In this document: piece after piece, positions 28,095-36,863 of the stretch
Position numbering within the stretch: position 1 is the stretch's first letter
Layout: every line of letters starts with the position of its first letter
Assembly (NCBI GenBank): GCA_947629145.1
Contig: CANRCQ010000006.1
Location: 1-38,956 of the forward strand
Length of the DNA: 38,956 nt
Origin: an uncultured Clostridia bacterium
Lineage (GTDB): Bacteria > Bacillota > Clostridia > Christensenellales > UBA1242
Direction of reading: 5' to 3'
Notes under the pieces: model-generated
What the model was told of the DNA's origin: nothing
Seen by the model: the letters and a program-made list of their open reading frames with translations, nothing else
The model's database searches: none
Translations under genes and position numbers: made by a program

Positions 28095-29282
28095 TTATTT
28101 TCTTAAAATGTCGCCCACTTTAAGCATAAACTTGCATGGAACGGTCACTTTCTCTTGCACAACCTTTGCACTTTCAACATCTTCGCCAGATGAATTTGTT
28201 ATTTTTTCAATCTTCAATTTTTTATTTAAAATCTTTGTGTCTGGGCTTAAAATTTCCAAAACATCCCCCACAGAAAACTTGTTTCTCATTTCAAGTTCCA
28301 CAGTTTTGCCGTCACAATCGCGGCTTACAATCGCAACAAATTCGCTGTCTTGAACAGGCATAGAATCTTCTGTAAACTGCTTCTTTTCGTCTTTGAAATA
28401 AAAGCCAGTTGTGTAGTGTCTGTGACTTGCTTTTAAAAGTTCGTTGCAAAGTTGTTTGCTTGGCTTCTTAGGCAAAATATCAAGCGCCTGTCTGTATGCA
28501 TTTACAACTGTTGCAACATAATATGCGCTTTTCATGCGCCCTTCAATCTTAATGCTGTCCACGCCGATTTTTTGAAGTTCTCCTAAAAATGGCAACATAT
28601 TAAGGTCTTTTGAGTTGAAGATATAACTTCCGTGTTCGTCTTCTTGCACTTCAAGTTCATCTTCACGAGAAACTTCTCTCACCATGTATTTCCAGCGGCA
28701 AGCCTGAACACATTCGCCATGATTGGAGTCGCGCCCAGTAAGATAGTTTGAAAGCAAACATCTTCCAGAATACGCCATGCACATTGCCCCATGCACAAAC
28801 ACTTCAATCTCCACTTTTTTAGGCACATTTTTACGGATTTGGGCAATCTGTTCAAGAGTGAGTTCCCTTGCCAAAATTAGCCTTTTTGCGCCAAGTTCCG
28901 CCATTAAATTTGCCGAATAAGAGTTTATTATATTTGCCTGTGTGGAAACATGAACGGCAATATTTGGCGCGTGCACACGAACAAATTGCAACACACCAAT
29001 GTCCGCTACAATCACCGCATCCACCTTTATATCTTGCAAAAATTTGAGATATTCTTTAAGCCCAACAAAATCTTCATCACGCGCAATAATGTTTATTGTC
29101 ACATAAACTTTTTTGCCCTTTTCATGCGCAATCTTAACCGCTTTTTCCATCTCTTCGTTTGAGAAATTTCCTGCATAAGCCCTAAGCCCAAATTTTCCGC
29201 CGGCAAGATACACCGCATCCGCCCCAAAGTGCAATGCAGTTTCAAACTTTTCAAAATTTCCAGCAGGTGCTAAAAGTTCCAT
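28095..29282 (-). CDS. Peptidase U32-family protein (tRNA hydroxylation TrhP/YrrO-like)
   Basis: The product has 395 residues. The TIM-barrel core starts MELLAPAGNFEKFETALHFGADAVYLAG and contains the four-cysteine region GAMCMAYSGRCLLSNYLTGR...GECVQACRWKY (about 165-197), a signature of U32 proteins that bind an iron-sulfur cluster or act in RNA modification, followed by FNSKDLNMLPFL and IEGRMKSAYYV. TrhP/YrrO members catalyse prephenate-dependent hydroxylation of U34 in tRNA; this assignment is by family and could be another U32 member. Ribosome-binding site gggggattgt; starts 12 nt after pnuC, so probably in the prfB-tsaD-pnuC-U32 operon. Confidence 0.85.
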   Translation of the reverse strand: MELLAPAGNFEKFETALHFGADAVYLAGGKFGLRAYAGNFSNEEMEKAVKIAHEKGKKVYVTINIIARDEDFVGLKEYLKFLQDIKVDAVIVADIGVLQFVRVHAPNIAVHVSTQANIINSYSANLMAELGAKRLILARELTLEQIAQIRKNVPKKVEIEVFVHGAMCMAYSGRCLLSNYLTGRDSNHGECVQACRWKYMVREVSREDELEVQEDEHGSYIFNSKDLNMLPFLGELQKIGVDSIKIEGRMKSAYYVATVVNAYRQALDILPKKPSKQLCNELLKASHRHYTTGFYFKDEKKQFTEDSMPVQDSEFVAIVSRDCDGKTVELEMRNKFSVGDVLEILSPDTKILNKKLKIEKITNSSGEDVESAKVVQEKVTVPCKFMLKVGDILRK

Positions 29283-29294
29283 ACAATCCCCCTT

Positions 29295-30029
29295 TTAAGA
29301 AATGTTATTTTCTTGTAAATTCTTTTCTTTCTTTTGAAGTCTTTTAAGTTTAATCCAGTTCACAAGCCCATATGAATTTAAGAACAAATATTCAAAATAC
29401 ATGACTGTTGTCATAAGATAAGACATATCGCCTTGTAACACAATGCTAAGCCACAGCGTGATGCTTATACAATTCGACACAATGTAAAACAAAAATGTGT
29501 ATTCGCATCTTCTAAGCCCCAAATATCCTGCCATTATTCCAAGGGCAAGATTGATTATTGAAACAGTAAGATTTGCGTTTCCAAAGTAGCCTAACAAAAA
29601 ATACATTCCAACAGATATGCCTGCAATCACGATTGAAGAAACAATCCATTCAACCCAAGAAAGTGGCTTGTTGACTTTGACAACAGCCGTTTCTTTGGCG
29701 CTGTTTTTAATCCAAGTTATCACTTCAACAACAAGTGATGGAAGTGTTATTCCAAGGCACACGATAATCTCGCCATAATATCTGTTTTGCCAACTCATAA
29801 GACAATAGAACGCAATTTGCACAATTTCAAGAATAGGCCCCAAAAAATTACCCTTTGCAATAAGGCAGATGCTTGTAATCCCCAAGAAAGCATTTATAAA
29901 AAGAATGTAGTTTGCCCTGTAAATTCCGCCAATGATAAAGATAACGGCAACAAACACTGTATAGGTCAGCCATTCCCACCATTTAATGCATTTAAAACTG
30001 TTGAAAAGTGAATTAAATATTTTTTTCAT
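29295..30029 (-). CDS. pnuC: Nicotinamide riboside/mononucleotide transporter PnuC
   Basis: An integral membrane protein of 244 residues with about seven hydrophobic helices. It shows family blocks WWEWLTYTVFVA (about 17-28), SICLIAKGNFLGPILEIVQ, a QNRYYGEI segment and an LxWVEWI repeat. PnuC imports nicotinamide riboside for NAD synthesis by facilitated diffusion. Members often end with a charged tail, here KLKRLQKKEKN. The ATG is 1 nt after the stop of tsaD, so translation is coupled. NAD supply next to a tRNA-modification gene is not an obvious functional pair. Confidence 0.88.
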   Translation of the reverse strand: MKKIFNSLFNSFKCIKWWEWLTYTVFVAVIFIIGGIYRANYILFINAFLGITSICLIAKGNFLGPILEIVQIAFYCLMSWQNRYYGEIIVCLGITLPSLVVEVITWIKNSAKETAVVKVNKPLSWVEWIVSSIVIAGISVGMYFLLGYFGNANLTVSIINLALGIMAGYLGLRRCEYTFLFYIVSNCISITLWLSIVLQGDMSYLMTTVMYFEYLFLNSYGLVNWIKLKRLQKKEKNLQENNIS

Positions 30030-30030
30030 A

Positions 30031-31083
30031 TCAAATACTTACTGTGGCACTTGCCGTAAGTGACAAATCCGCAAGCCCAATCCCTGCCTTCATATAATAA
30101 TATGCAATCGCGCCAATCATAGCCGCGTTGTCCGTGCAATATTTAAGGTCTGGAAGATATAATTTCACACCATTATTTTTGCAAGCAATTTCAAGTTTTT
30201 CCCTAAGTCTGCTGTTAGCGCCAACCCCACCTGCAACCACAAGTTTAGGAAAGTTTTTGCACGCAGTCATTGTCTTTGAAACAAGCTCATCAGTGGCAAG
30301 TTCTTGAAAACTGCACGCAACATCCGCCTTTGAAAAATCAGCGCCCTTTTGTTCGCAGTTATGGACATAATTTACAACCGCCGTTTTAAGCCCACTGAAA
30401 GAAAAATTAAGTGTGTCTTTAAGCGGAGTTTTATAGTTGAATTTAACAGTGTTTTTGCCTTCCTTTGCAAGTCTGTCTATGTTTGGTCCACCTGGATATG
30501 AAAGCCCCAAAACGCGCGCCACCTTATCAAAACATTCCCCTACACTGTCATCCACAGTTGTCCCCAAAAGGTTGAAGTCGCAATAATCCTTCACTTCAAC
30601 AATGGCTGTGTGACCGCCACTGACCATAAGGCACAAAAATGGCGGAGTGAGTTCTGCGTGAGATATGTAGTTTGCCCCAATATGCCCATGAACGTGACTG
30701 ACGGCAATAAGTGGAACTTTAAGCGCATATGCAAGTGTCTTTGCAAAGTTCACACCAACTAAAAGCGCCCCAATAAGCCCAGCCCCATAAGTGACGGCAA
30801 CGGCATCTATATCGTCAAGTGTTTTGTTTGCTTTCAAAAGCGCTTCGTCCAAAACACCAGTTATGTTTTTTATATGATTTCTTGATGCAATCTCTGGCAC
30901 TACTCCGCCATATAATTTATGAATATCAATTTGGGAAGAAACAATATTTGAAAGCACCCTTCTTCCGTTTTCCACAAGCGCAATTGAAGTTTCGTCACAA
31001 GAAGACTCAACAGAAAGAATAAGCACATTTTCTTTGTGTTTTAACTGTTCATATTTTTTTTGTGCGTCTTCAAAATAACTCAT
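30031..31083 (-). CDS. tsaD: tRNA N6-adenosine threonylcarbamoyltransferase TsaD
   Basis: The 350-residue product installs t6A at position 37 of ANN-decoding tRNAs, with TsaB and TsaE. It belongs to the ASKHA fold: LSVESSCDETSIALV (about 22-36), GGVVPEIASRNH with metal ligand His, TYGAGLIGALLVGV, SHVHGHIGANYI (His-x3-His metal ligands), LCLMVSGGHTAIVEV, then GGVGANSRLR near the C-terminus. The ATG overlaps the prfB stop (ATGA). TsaB and TsaE are not in the window. Length and motifs are full. Confidence 0.95.
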   Translation of the reverse strand: MSYFEDAQKKYEQLKHKENVLILSVESSCDETSIALVENGRRVLSNIVSSQIDIHKLYGGVVPEIASRNHIKNITGVLDEALLKANKTLDDIDAVAVTYGAGLIGALLVGVNFAKTLAYALKVPLIAVSHVHGHIGANYISHAELTPPFLCLMVSGGHTAIVEVKDYCDFNLLGTTVDDSVGECFDKVARVLGLSYPGGPNIDRLAKEGKNTVKFNYKTPLKDTLNFSFSGLKTAVVNYVHNCEQKGADFSKADVACSFQELATDELVSKTMTACKNFPKLVVAGGVGANSRLREKLEIACKNNGVKLYLPDLKYCTDNAAMIGAIAYYYMKAGIGLADLSLTASATVSI

Positions 31084-32187
31084 CCCTTTACACTTGTCCT
31101 TTTAAGATATTCGTTTATAAAGTCTTGAATATTCCCATTCATAACCGCTTGAATATCACTTGTTTCAAAGTTGGTTCTGTGGTCCTTAACCATTGTATAA
31201 GGGCAGAAAACATAAGAACGAATTTGACTTCCCCACTCAATCTTTTTCACATCACCGCGGATGGATGCCAACTTTTCAAGTTCTTCAAGTTCTTGTTTTT
31301 CAACAAGTTTTGAATAAAGCATTTTCATTGCAGTTTCACGATTTTGAACCTGTGACCTTTCAGTCTGGCACGCAACAATAATTCCAGATGGAATATGCGT
31401 GATTCTAATGGCAGACTCTGTTTTATTGACGTGCTGTCCGCCTGCCCCAGAACTTCGATAGGTGTCAATTTTCAAATCTTCTGGGCGAATAACAATATCT
31501 GGCGCTTCTTCAATTTCAGGCATAACTTCCAAACTTGCAAAACTTGTGTGACGCCTTGCGTTAGCATCAAACGGAGAAATTCTCACAAGCCTGTGAACAC
31601 CCTTTTCCGCCTTTAAATAACCATATGCATATTCCCCAGAAACAAGAAAAGAAATCGACTTTATGCCTGCTTCTTCGCCATCAAGCACATCCAAAACTTT
31701 CACCTTAAATCCACTCATTTGAGCATACATACAATACATTCGATAAAGCATATCTGTCCAGTCCTGTGCTTCCGTTCCGCCAGCCCCTGCGTGCAAGGTC
31801 AAAATCGCATTGTAGTTGTCATATTTCCCAGACAAAAGTGTTTCAAGTTTGGCGCTTTCAATGTCCTTTTCAAGTTTTGAAAGAGTGGATGTAAGTTCGT
31901 CAAAAATCTGCGTGTCATCAACTTCTTCCAAAAGTTCAATTGAAGCCTGCGCATTGTCAATAAGTTTTTTCAAACTTTCAACTTTTTCAATCTTGTATTC
32001 ACAAAGTTTAACTTCCCTTCCAACCTTAGAAACATTCTTTGCATCCGCAAAAAAGTTTGGTTGCAACTGTTTTTCCTTTAAAGTATCAAGTTTTTCTTTT
32101 TGGCCGTCCGGGTCAAAGACACTCCTTGATAAACACAAAATCTTGTTTAATTTTTTCTAATTTTTCTTTTTGAATATCTAAAATCAT
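31080..32187 (-). CDS. prfB: Peptide chain release factor 2, with programmed +1 frameshift
   Basis: Translation starts at the ATG complementary to 32185-32187 and reads 24 codons ending CTT TGA; a +1 shift at CTT TGA C (about 32112-32118) then continues for 344 codons, giving about 368 residues. RF2 reads UGA and UAA stop codons. Seen: HAGAGGTEAQDW (about 135), the codon-recognition region, and the catalytic GGQ in SSGAGGQHVNKTESAIRITHIPSG. An internal Shine-Dalgarno (AAGGAG) 3 nt before CTT promotes the shift, the classic autoregulation by RF2 level. Ribosome-binding site aggggatt. The prfB stop overlaps the tsaD start. Confidence 0.93.
32112..32127 (-). promoter_or_regulatory. prfB programmed +1 frameshift site
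   Basis: On the minus strand: AAGGAG (SD-like), TGT, CTT, TGA, C. The in-frame UGA is decoded by RF2 itself; low RF2 favours the shift. Confidence 0.9.
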
Positions 32188-32210
32188 AACAATCCCCTAA
32201 AATCCATTAA

Positions 32211-32239
32211 ATTTTAACATATATAAAAACTTTTGTCTA
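32211..32239 (-). promoter_or_regulatory. Promoter of the prfB operon
   Basis: On the minus strand: TAGACA, a 17-nt spacer, TAAAAT (complement at 32211-32216) preceded by TGT (extended -10). It lies directly after the ftsQ stop. Confidence 0.75.
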
Positions 32240-32245
32240 GTAAGT

Positions 32246-33190
32246 TCAGTAATTTTTCATAAGTCCATAGGTTATGTCCCATTCGCCAACAGATGAATAA
32301 TCGCTCAAAGTCAAGTTGTCAACAACAAGAGTCATGTTTACAAGTTCGGCTGATGTAAGCGCAAATGCGCCATCGTCTGTTTCGCTTGCAACAACAAGCA
32401 TTTTGTCTTCATTTTCAACAAAGAAAATCTTTTCGCCCTTTGAATTTAAAAGATAGCCTTCTTCATCAAAGTTGCTTGCAAAAAGTTCGTTTTCAGCAAA
32501 AAACAGCAAATTCATTTTGTTTTTTAATGCAAAATCAATGTTTTTCACAATCATTTTCATATTTTGTGCCGTTTCAAGTGTCATTTGTGTGTATTCTTTT
32601 AAAGTCACATTTTCGGTGTAAGTTGAAAGTGTTATGCTTTTAAACTTTCCTAAAATTTGAGAAAGGTCAAAGTTCTGCGATAACATGGCACTGTAAAAGT
32701 TCAACATTCCGCGTTGTTTAATGTCCAAAAAATCACCAATTTTAATTTCTTCATCATTCACTTCAAGCCCAACAAGGTCAATCACATTTTCAGTGTTGTT
32801 GGAGTTTTTCAAAACGCGAAATTCGTGGTCTAAAATATATGCTTGTCCGCCAATTTCGGCGCGGAAAAGTTCTTCGCGTTCTGTAACATGAACAACATAT
32901 CTGTTTGGAAAAACTGTTTCAATATTCAAAACTTTAAGATATGCAAACTTTTCATCATCCTGTTTTTCAAGATTTCTAATATATTTCTTTTTGCCGTCAA
33001 AGAAAACGCAACTTCCATATTTAAAATCGCCAGCCTTCACAATTTCATTTTCACTTAGTGTCAAATTTTTGATTGTTGAGTGAAACTGCACAGTCACTGA
33101 CGAAAGGGCAAAGAGTGTCCAAAAAAGTATCAACACAACTGATACACAAGCCAAAAGCACCGACAAAGTGATAATCCATTTTTTACTCAA
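32246..33190 (-). CDS. ftsQ: Cell division protein FtsQ/DivIB
   Basis: The start is the TTG complementary to 33188-33190, preceded by aaaggac and overlapping the murA stop by 8 nt; longer frames with ATG overlap murA further and are less likely. The product (314 residues) has a short cytoplasmic tail, one transmembrane helix (about 7-28), a POTRA-like domain (SVTVQFHSTIKNLTLSENEIV..., then LKVLNIETVFPNRYVVHVTEREELF) and a divergent C-terminal domain. FtsQ/DivIB scaffolds the divisome with FtsL and FtsB. The window gives no ftsL. The order murA-ftsQ matches clostridial clusters. Confidence 0.85.
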   Translation of the reverse strand: MSKKWIITLSVLLACVSVVLILFWTLFALSSVTVQFHSTIKNLTLSENEIVKAGDFKYGSCVFFDGKKKYIRNLEKQDDEKFAYLKVLNIETVFPNRYVVHVTEREELFRAEIGGQAYILDHEFRVLKNSNNTENVIDLVGLEVNDEEIKIGDFLDIKQRGMLNFYSAMLSQNFDLSQILGKFKSITLSTYTENVTLKEYTQMTLETAQNMKMIVKNIDFALKNKMNLLFFAENELFASNFDEEGYLLNSKGEKIFFVENEDKMLVVASETDDGAFALTSAELVNMTLVVDNLTLSDYSSVGEWDITYGLMKNY

Positions 33191-34436
33191 TTTCTGTCCT
33201 TTTAATCTCCGCACCCAAAACAGCAAATTTTTCTTCGATTGCTTCATATCCACGGTCGATAAGTTCCACACCGCTTAAACTTGTATAGCCTTCCGCCTTC
33301 AATCCCGCAATGACAAGTGCCGCCCCACACCTTAGGTCACACACACACACATCCGCTCCAAAAAGTTTCTCAACCCCAACAATGCAAGCAAGATTGGAAT
33401 TGATTGTAATGTCCGCACCCATTTTTTTAAGTTCAAAAGCCGTGCCAAAACGATTTTCAAACAAATTTTCTTGCAAAACACAAACTCCCTGGCTTATGCT
33501 TTGAAGCACCATCATTTGCGGCTGCAAGTCGGTTGGAAAAGCCGGATAAGGCAAAGTTTTTATTTTCTCAATCGAAGAAGGCCTTTTGTTTGCTTTCACT
33601 CTTATTCTATCACTAAACACATCCAAGTTGCAAGCGGATTTTAAAAAAGACAGCAAACTTTCGTTGTGTTTTGCAAGTGCATTCTTTACAAGCACATCTC
33701 CGCCGCAAGTTGCCACTGCAAGAAGATAAGTTCCGGCCACAATCCTGTCTGGCATAACAGTGTAATTTACTCCGTGCAAACTTTCCACCCCAACAATTTC
33801 AATTTTGTCACTTCCAGCGCCACGCACATTCGCCCCACAGGCATTTAAAAAGTTTGCAAGGTCAACAATTTCAGGCTCTTTTGCGGCATTTTTGATTACA
33901 GTCACACCCTTTAATAAAATTCCGCACATCATAAGGCTTTCCGTTGCACCCACACTAGGAAAATCCAAAAACACTTCGCCAGAATGCAAATTCTCGCCGA
34001 AACAATAGATATAGCCGTGTTTTTCAACAATTCTCACACCAAGTGCCTTAAAACTTTTGATATGTATATCTATTGGGCGCGCGCCAATGTTGCATCCACC
34101 AGGATAGGCAATAACAGCGCTTCGAAATCTCCCCAAAAGCGCCCCTAAAATAAAGATTGACGCACGGACTTTTTGTGTAAGGTCATGTGTGATTTTTGCA
34201 TTTTCAATGTGTTTTGTATCTATGTAAAGTTCTCGCCCCAAAAGAACACTTTTTATATTTAAAAGCCCCAAAATCTCGCGCATACAGTCAAGGTCAGTCA
34301 AGTTGACATAGTTTGTAAAACAACACTCTCCATCCAATAGAACTGTGCTTGCCAAAATCGGCAGGAATGCATTTTTAGATGCATCAACCTCAATCTCTCC
34401 GGAAAGTGTGCAGCCACCGTTAATTAAAAGTTTCAT
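33183..34436 (-). CDS. murA: UDP-N-acetylglucosamine 1-carboxyvinyltransferase
   Basis: The 417-residue product catalyses the first committed step of peptidoglycan synthesis, transfer of enolpyruvate from PEP to UDP-GlcNAc. Seen: N-terminal LLINGGCTLSGEIEVDASKNA (Lys22 of the family), the active-site Cys in PGGCNIGARPIDIHI (about residue 115-120), and FPTDLQPQMMVLQS with the catalytic Asp. The fosfomycin-sensitive Cys is present. It follows ftsW by 22 nt, with no strong ribosome-binding site, and overlaps ftsQ by 8 nt. The usual murG is missing between ftsW and murA. Confidence 0.95.
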   Translation of the reverse strand: MKLLINGGCTLSGEIEVDASKNAFLPILASTVLLDGECCFTNYVNLTDLDCMREILGLLNIKSVLLGRELYIDTKHIENAKITHDLTQKVRASIFILGALLGRFRSAVIAYPGGCNIGARPIDIHIKSFKALGVRIVEKHGYIYCFGENLHSGEVFLDFPSVGATESLMMCGILLKGVTVIKNAAKEPEIVDLANFLNACGANVRGAGSDKIEIVGVESLHGVNYTVMPDRIVAGTYLLAVATCGGDVLVKNALAKHNESLLSFLKSACNLDVFSDRIRVKANKRPSSIEKIKTLPYPAFPTDLQPQMMVLQSISQGVCVLQENLFENRFGTAFELKKMGADITINSNLACIVGVEKLFGADVCVCDLRCGAALVIAGLKAEGYTSLSGVELIDRGYEAIEEKFAVLGAEIKRTEIE

Positions 34437-34458
34437 ATTCTAGTATATGAAAATGTTT

Positions 34459-35565
34459 TTATTTGTTTTCTTTCTTTTTAGACTGACGTGAAACAGAGAT
34501 TGCAACTCCAACACCAGCCATAAACACCATAACCGAAGTTCCGCCACTTGAAATAAACGGCAGTGGCAAGCCAGTTGGCGGAATGCTGCCAGTGACAACT
34601 GCAATGTTTAAAAGAAGTTGCACGCCGATTACAAGAGCCACTCCGCACGAAAGCAGACAGCCAAATCTGTCCTTTGCATTAAGTCCAATTTTAAACAGCA
34701 AAAAAATTAAAACAAAATAAGCACAAAGCAAAATAACACAGCCAAAAAATCCCAATTCTTCGCCGATTATGGAAAAGATAAAGTCACTTTCAGCAAACGG
34801 CAAAAACAGAAATTTTTGTCTGCTTTGAAAAAGTCCAACTCCCAAAAGCCCACCATTTCCAAGTGCATAAAGGGATTGAATAAGTTGAAACCCTTCGCCC
34901 TGTGGAGTAGCCCATGGATTTAAAAAGGCAAACAATCGTTTAAGTCTGTAAGGCTCTGCCAAAATCAAAATTGGCACTGCGGCAGCCGCCACAGAAGAAA
35001 AAATTATTGTGTGTTTTCTTGTCATTCCGCCAATTATAAGCATAAAGAAAGTGACAAATGCCAAACACATCGTCACACTCATGCTAGGCTCGATTATCAC
35101 CAAAAGACAAAGCATTCCAGCAACCATAAGTGGCGGAATAAGTGCCTTAAAAGATTTAATCTTGTCGTGTTGTTTTGAAAGATAGCACGCCATAAAAATG
35201 ACAAGCGCAAATTTTGCAATTTCACTTGGCTGAATGGAAACTCCCAAAATTCTCACCCATCTGTTTGCCCCATAACTTTGCACACCGAAAAAAGGCACAA
35301 ACACCAACACCAAAAGCCCCACACTCACAAGCAAAATCACATATTTCAACTTGTCCAAAATGTGATAGTCGATAAACGCTAAGAAGGTCATAGCACAAAT
35401 CCCAAGCACAACTCCAAAGATTTGTTTAAAAAGAAAAAAATATTGATTGTGATAGTGATATGCGGCGGAATAACAACTTGCACTGTAAACCATCACGCAG
35501 CCAAACACGGCAAGCGCAACAGTAATTACAAAAACCCACATTTCTGTGCTTGAAAATTTCTTCAT
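34459..35565 (-). CDS. ftsW: SEDS-family peptidoglycan polymerase FtsW/SpoVE
   Basis: This 368-residue polytopic protein has about ten helices and polymerises lipid II glycan strands with a partner class B PBP. Signature pieces: VMVYSASCYSA near residue 25, GANRWVRILGVSIQPSEIAK (about 120), LNPWATPQGEGFQLIQSLYALGNGG, FLFLPFAESDFIFSIIGEELGF, and GLPLPFISSGGTS near the end. The ATG overlaps the murD stop (ATGA). FtsW and its paralogue SpoVE cannot be separated by sequence alone, but the position in the cell-wall cluster favours FtsW. Confidence 0.93.
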   Translation of the reverse strand: MKKFSSTEMWVFVITVALAVFGCVMVYSASCYSAAYHYHNQYFFLFKQIFGVVLGICAMTFLAFIDYHILDKLKYVILLVSVGLLVLVFVPFFGVQSYGANRWVRILGVSIQPSEIAKFALVIFMACYLSKQHDKIKSFKALIPPLMVAGMLCLLVIIEPSMSVTMCLAFVTFFMLIIGGMTRKHTIIFSSVAAAAVPILILAEPYRLKRLFAFLNPWATPQGEGFQLIQSLYALGNGGLLGVGLFQSRQKFLFLPFAESDFIFSIIGEELGFFGCVILLCAYFVLIFLLFKIGLNAKDRFGCLLSCGVALVIGVQLLLNIAVVTGSIPPTGLPLPFISSGGTSVMVFMAGVGVAISVSRQSKKKENK

Positions 35566-36854
35566 TCCCTAATTCCTAAAACAAGATTTTTAAACACATC
35601 GCCGCGCTGCGCATAACTTGAAAATTCATCAAAACTTGCACACGCCGGAGAAAGAATGACAAAGTCGCCTTCCACTGCATTTTGTTTGCAATACAAAACC
35701 GCATCTGCAAACTTTTCAAACCTTGTTGCACTTACATTATATTTTTGTGCGCACTTTAAAATATTCTCTCCGTCTGCTCCAAAGCAGACAACTTCTTTAA
35801 AAGAAAAGTTTGAAAAAATTTCGTCATATTCAATCTCTTTTCCAAGCCCACCAAGCAAAAGAAAAATACTCTCTTTTTTAAAAGCCAAAACACATGCAAC
35901 AGTGGATGCAACATTTGTGGCTTTGCTGTCATCAACAAAAGTGACACCTTCAATTTTGCCAACAAACTCCATGCGATGAGATGCTGGCGAAAAGTTTCTC
36001 ACGGCATATGAAAAATTTTCATTCGACACCTTAAAGTGCGAACAAATTGCCACACTTGCAAGCACATTTTCCAAATTTTTCTCTCCTAAAAGTTTTATGT
36101 CATTCACACTTAAAACACTTCGTTTATTGATAAAAATTTGATTATTTTTCAAAAAAACACCTTTTTTTAGCGTTTTTTTTGAAAAAAATTGATATTTTTT
36201 ATGCAAAATCATTTTTTTGCACTCTTCATCATCTAAATTCAAAATTAAGAAATCTCTGCCTTTTTGCCTTTGGCAAATCTTTGCTTTCACACTTTTATAT
36301 TCTTCAAAACTGCCGTGTCTGTCTAAGTGGTCAGGCTTGATGTTTAAAATGCAAGCAATGTTGGGGCGAAAAAATTTGCTTGTTTCAAGTTGAAAATTTG
36401 ACACTTCACAAACCACAACACAGTCCTTTGTTGTGCGCGTGCAAACAGACGAAAATGGCAATCCAATGTTTCCGCATAAGAAAGTTTTAAACCCTGCTTC
36501 TTTCAAAATTTTTGCAGTGAGCATACTGACTGTTGTCTTGCCATTTGTCCCTGTTATGCCAATAATTTTCCCCTTACTTTGAAGATAGGCAAAGTCAAGT
36601 TCGCTTAAAACAAGTTTGTTTTTTTCTTTAAGTTTTTCAAGCAAACTGTTGCCTTTCACTTTAATGCCAGGACTGACAACAACAATGTCATAGGTGTGTT
36701 CAAGCGGATGCCTTTCAAAGCCAACATAATCATAAAAATTGAGATTGTCGTCATAAAAACTTACGTGCGCACCCTTTGAAACGCAAAGTTTAATGACGGC
36801 TCGTCCGCTTTCGCCAAGCCCTAAAACTAAAATTTTTTTATTTTTTAATCTCAT
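35562..36854 (-). CDS. murD: UDP-N-acetylmuramoylalanine-D-glutamate ligase
   Basis: Adds D-glutamate to UDP-MurNAc-L-Ala, the step that uses MurI's product. The 430-residue product has an N-terminal Rossmann domain (KILVLGLGESGRAV), the ATP loop GITGTNGKTTVS (about 107-118), a CGNIGLPFS segment, and NIKPDHLDRHGS in the middle domain, then HRMEFVGKIEGVTFVDDSKATN in the C-terminal domain. It lies 9 nt after mraY in the minus-strand cluster and overlaps ftsW (ATGA). Confidence 0.95.
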   Translation of the reverse strand: MRLKNKKILVLGLGESGRAVIKLCVSKGAHVSFYDDNLNFYDYVGFERHPLEHTYDIVVVSPGIKVKGNSLLEKLKEKNKLVLSELDFAYLQSKGKIIGITGTNGKTTVSMLTAKILKEAGFKTFLCGNIGLPFSSVCTRTTKDCVVVCEVSNFQLETSKFFRPNIACILNIKPDHLDRHGSFEEYKSVKAKICQRQKGRDFLILNLDDEECKKMILHKKYQFFSKKTLKKGVFLKNNQIFINKRSVLSVNDIKLLGEKNLENVLASVAICSHFKVSNENFSYAVRNFSPASHRMEFVGKIEGVTFVDDSKATNVASTVACVLAFKKESIFLLLGGLGKEIEYDEIFSNFSFKEVVCFGADGENILKCAQKYNVSATRFEKFADAVLYCKQNAVEGDFVILSPACASFDEFSSYAQRGDVFKNLVLGIRE

Positions 36855-36863
36855 AAACTCCCT

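Noticed and set aside
33191-33271. Longer ftsQ start inside murA
   Set aside because: The upstream ATG or longer frame overlaps murA by more than 60 nt; the TTG at 33190 has an aaaggac site at the right distance.
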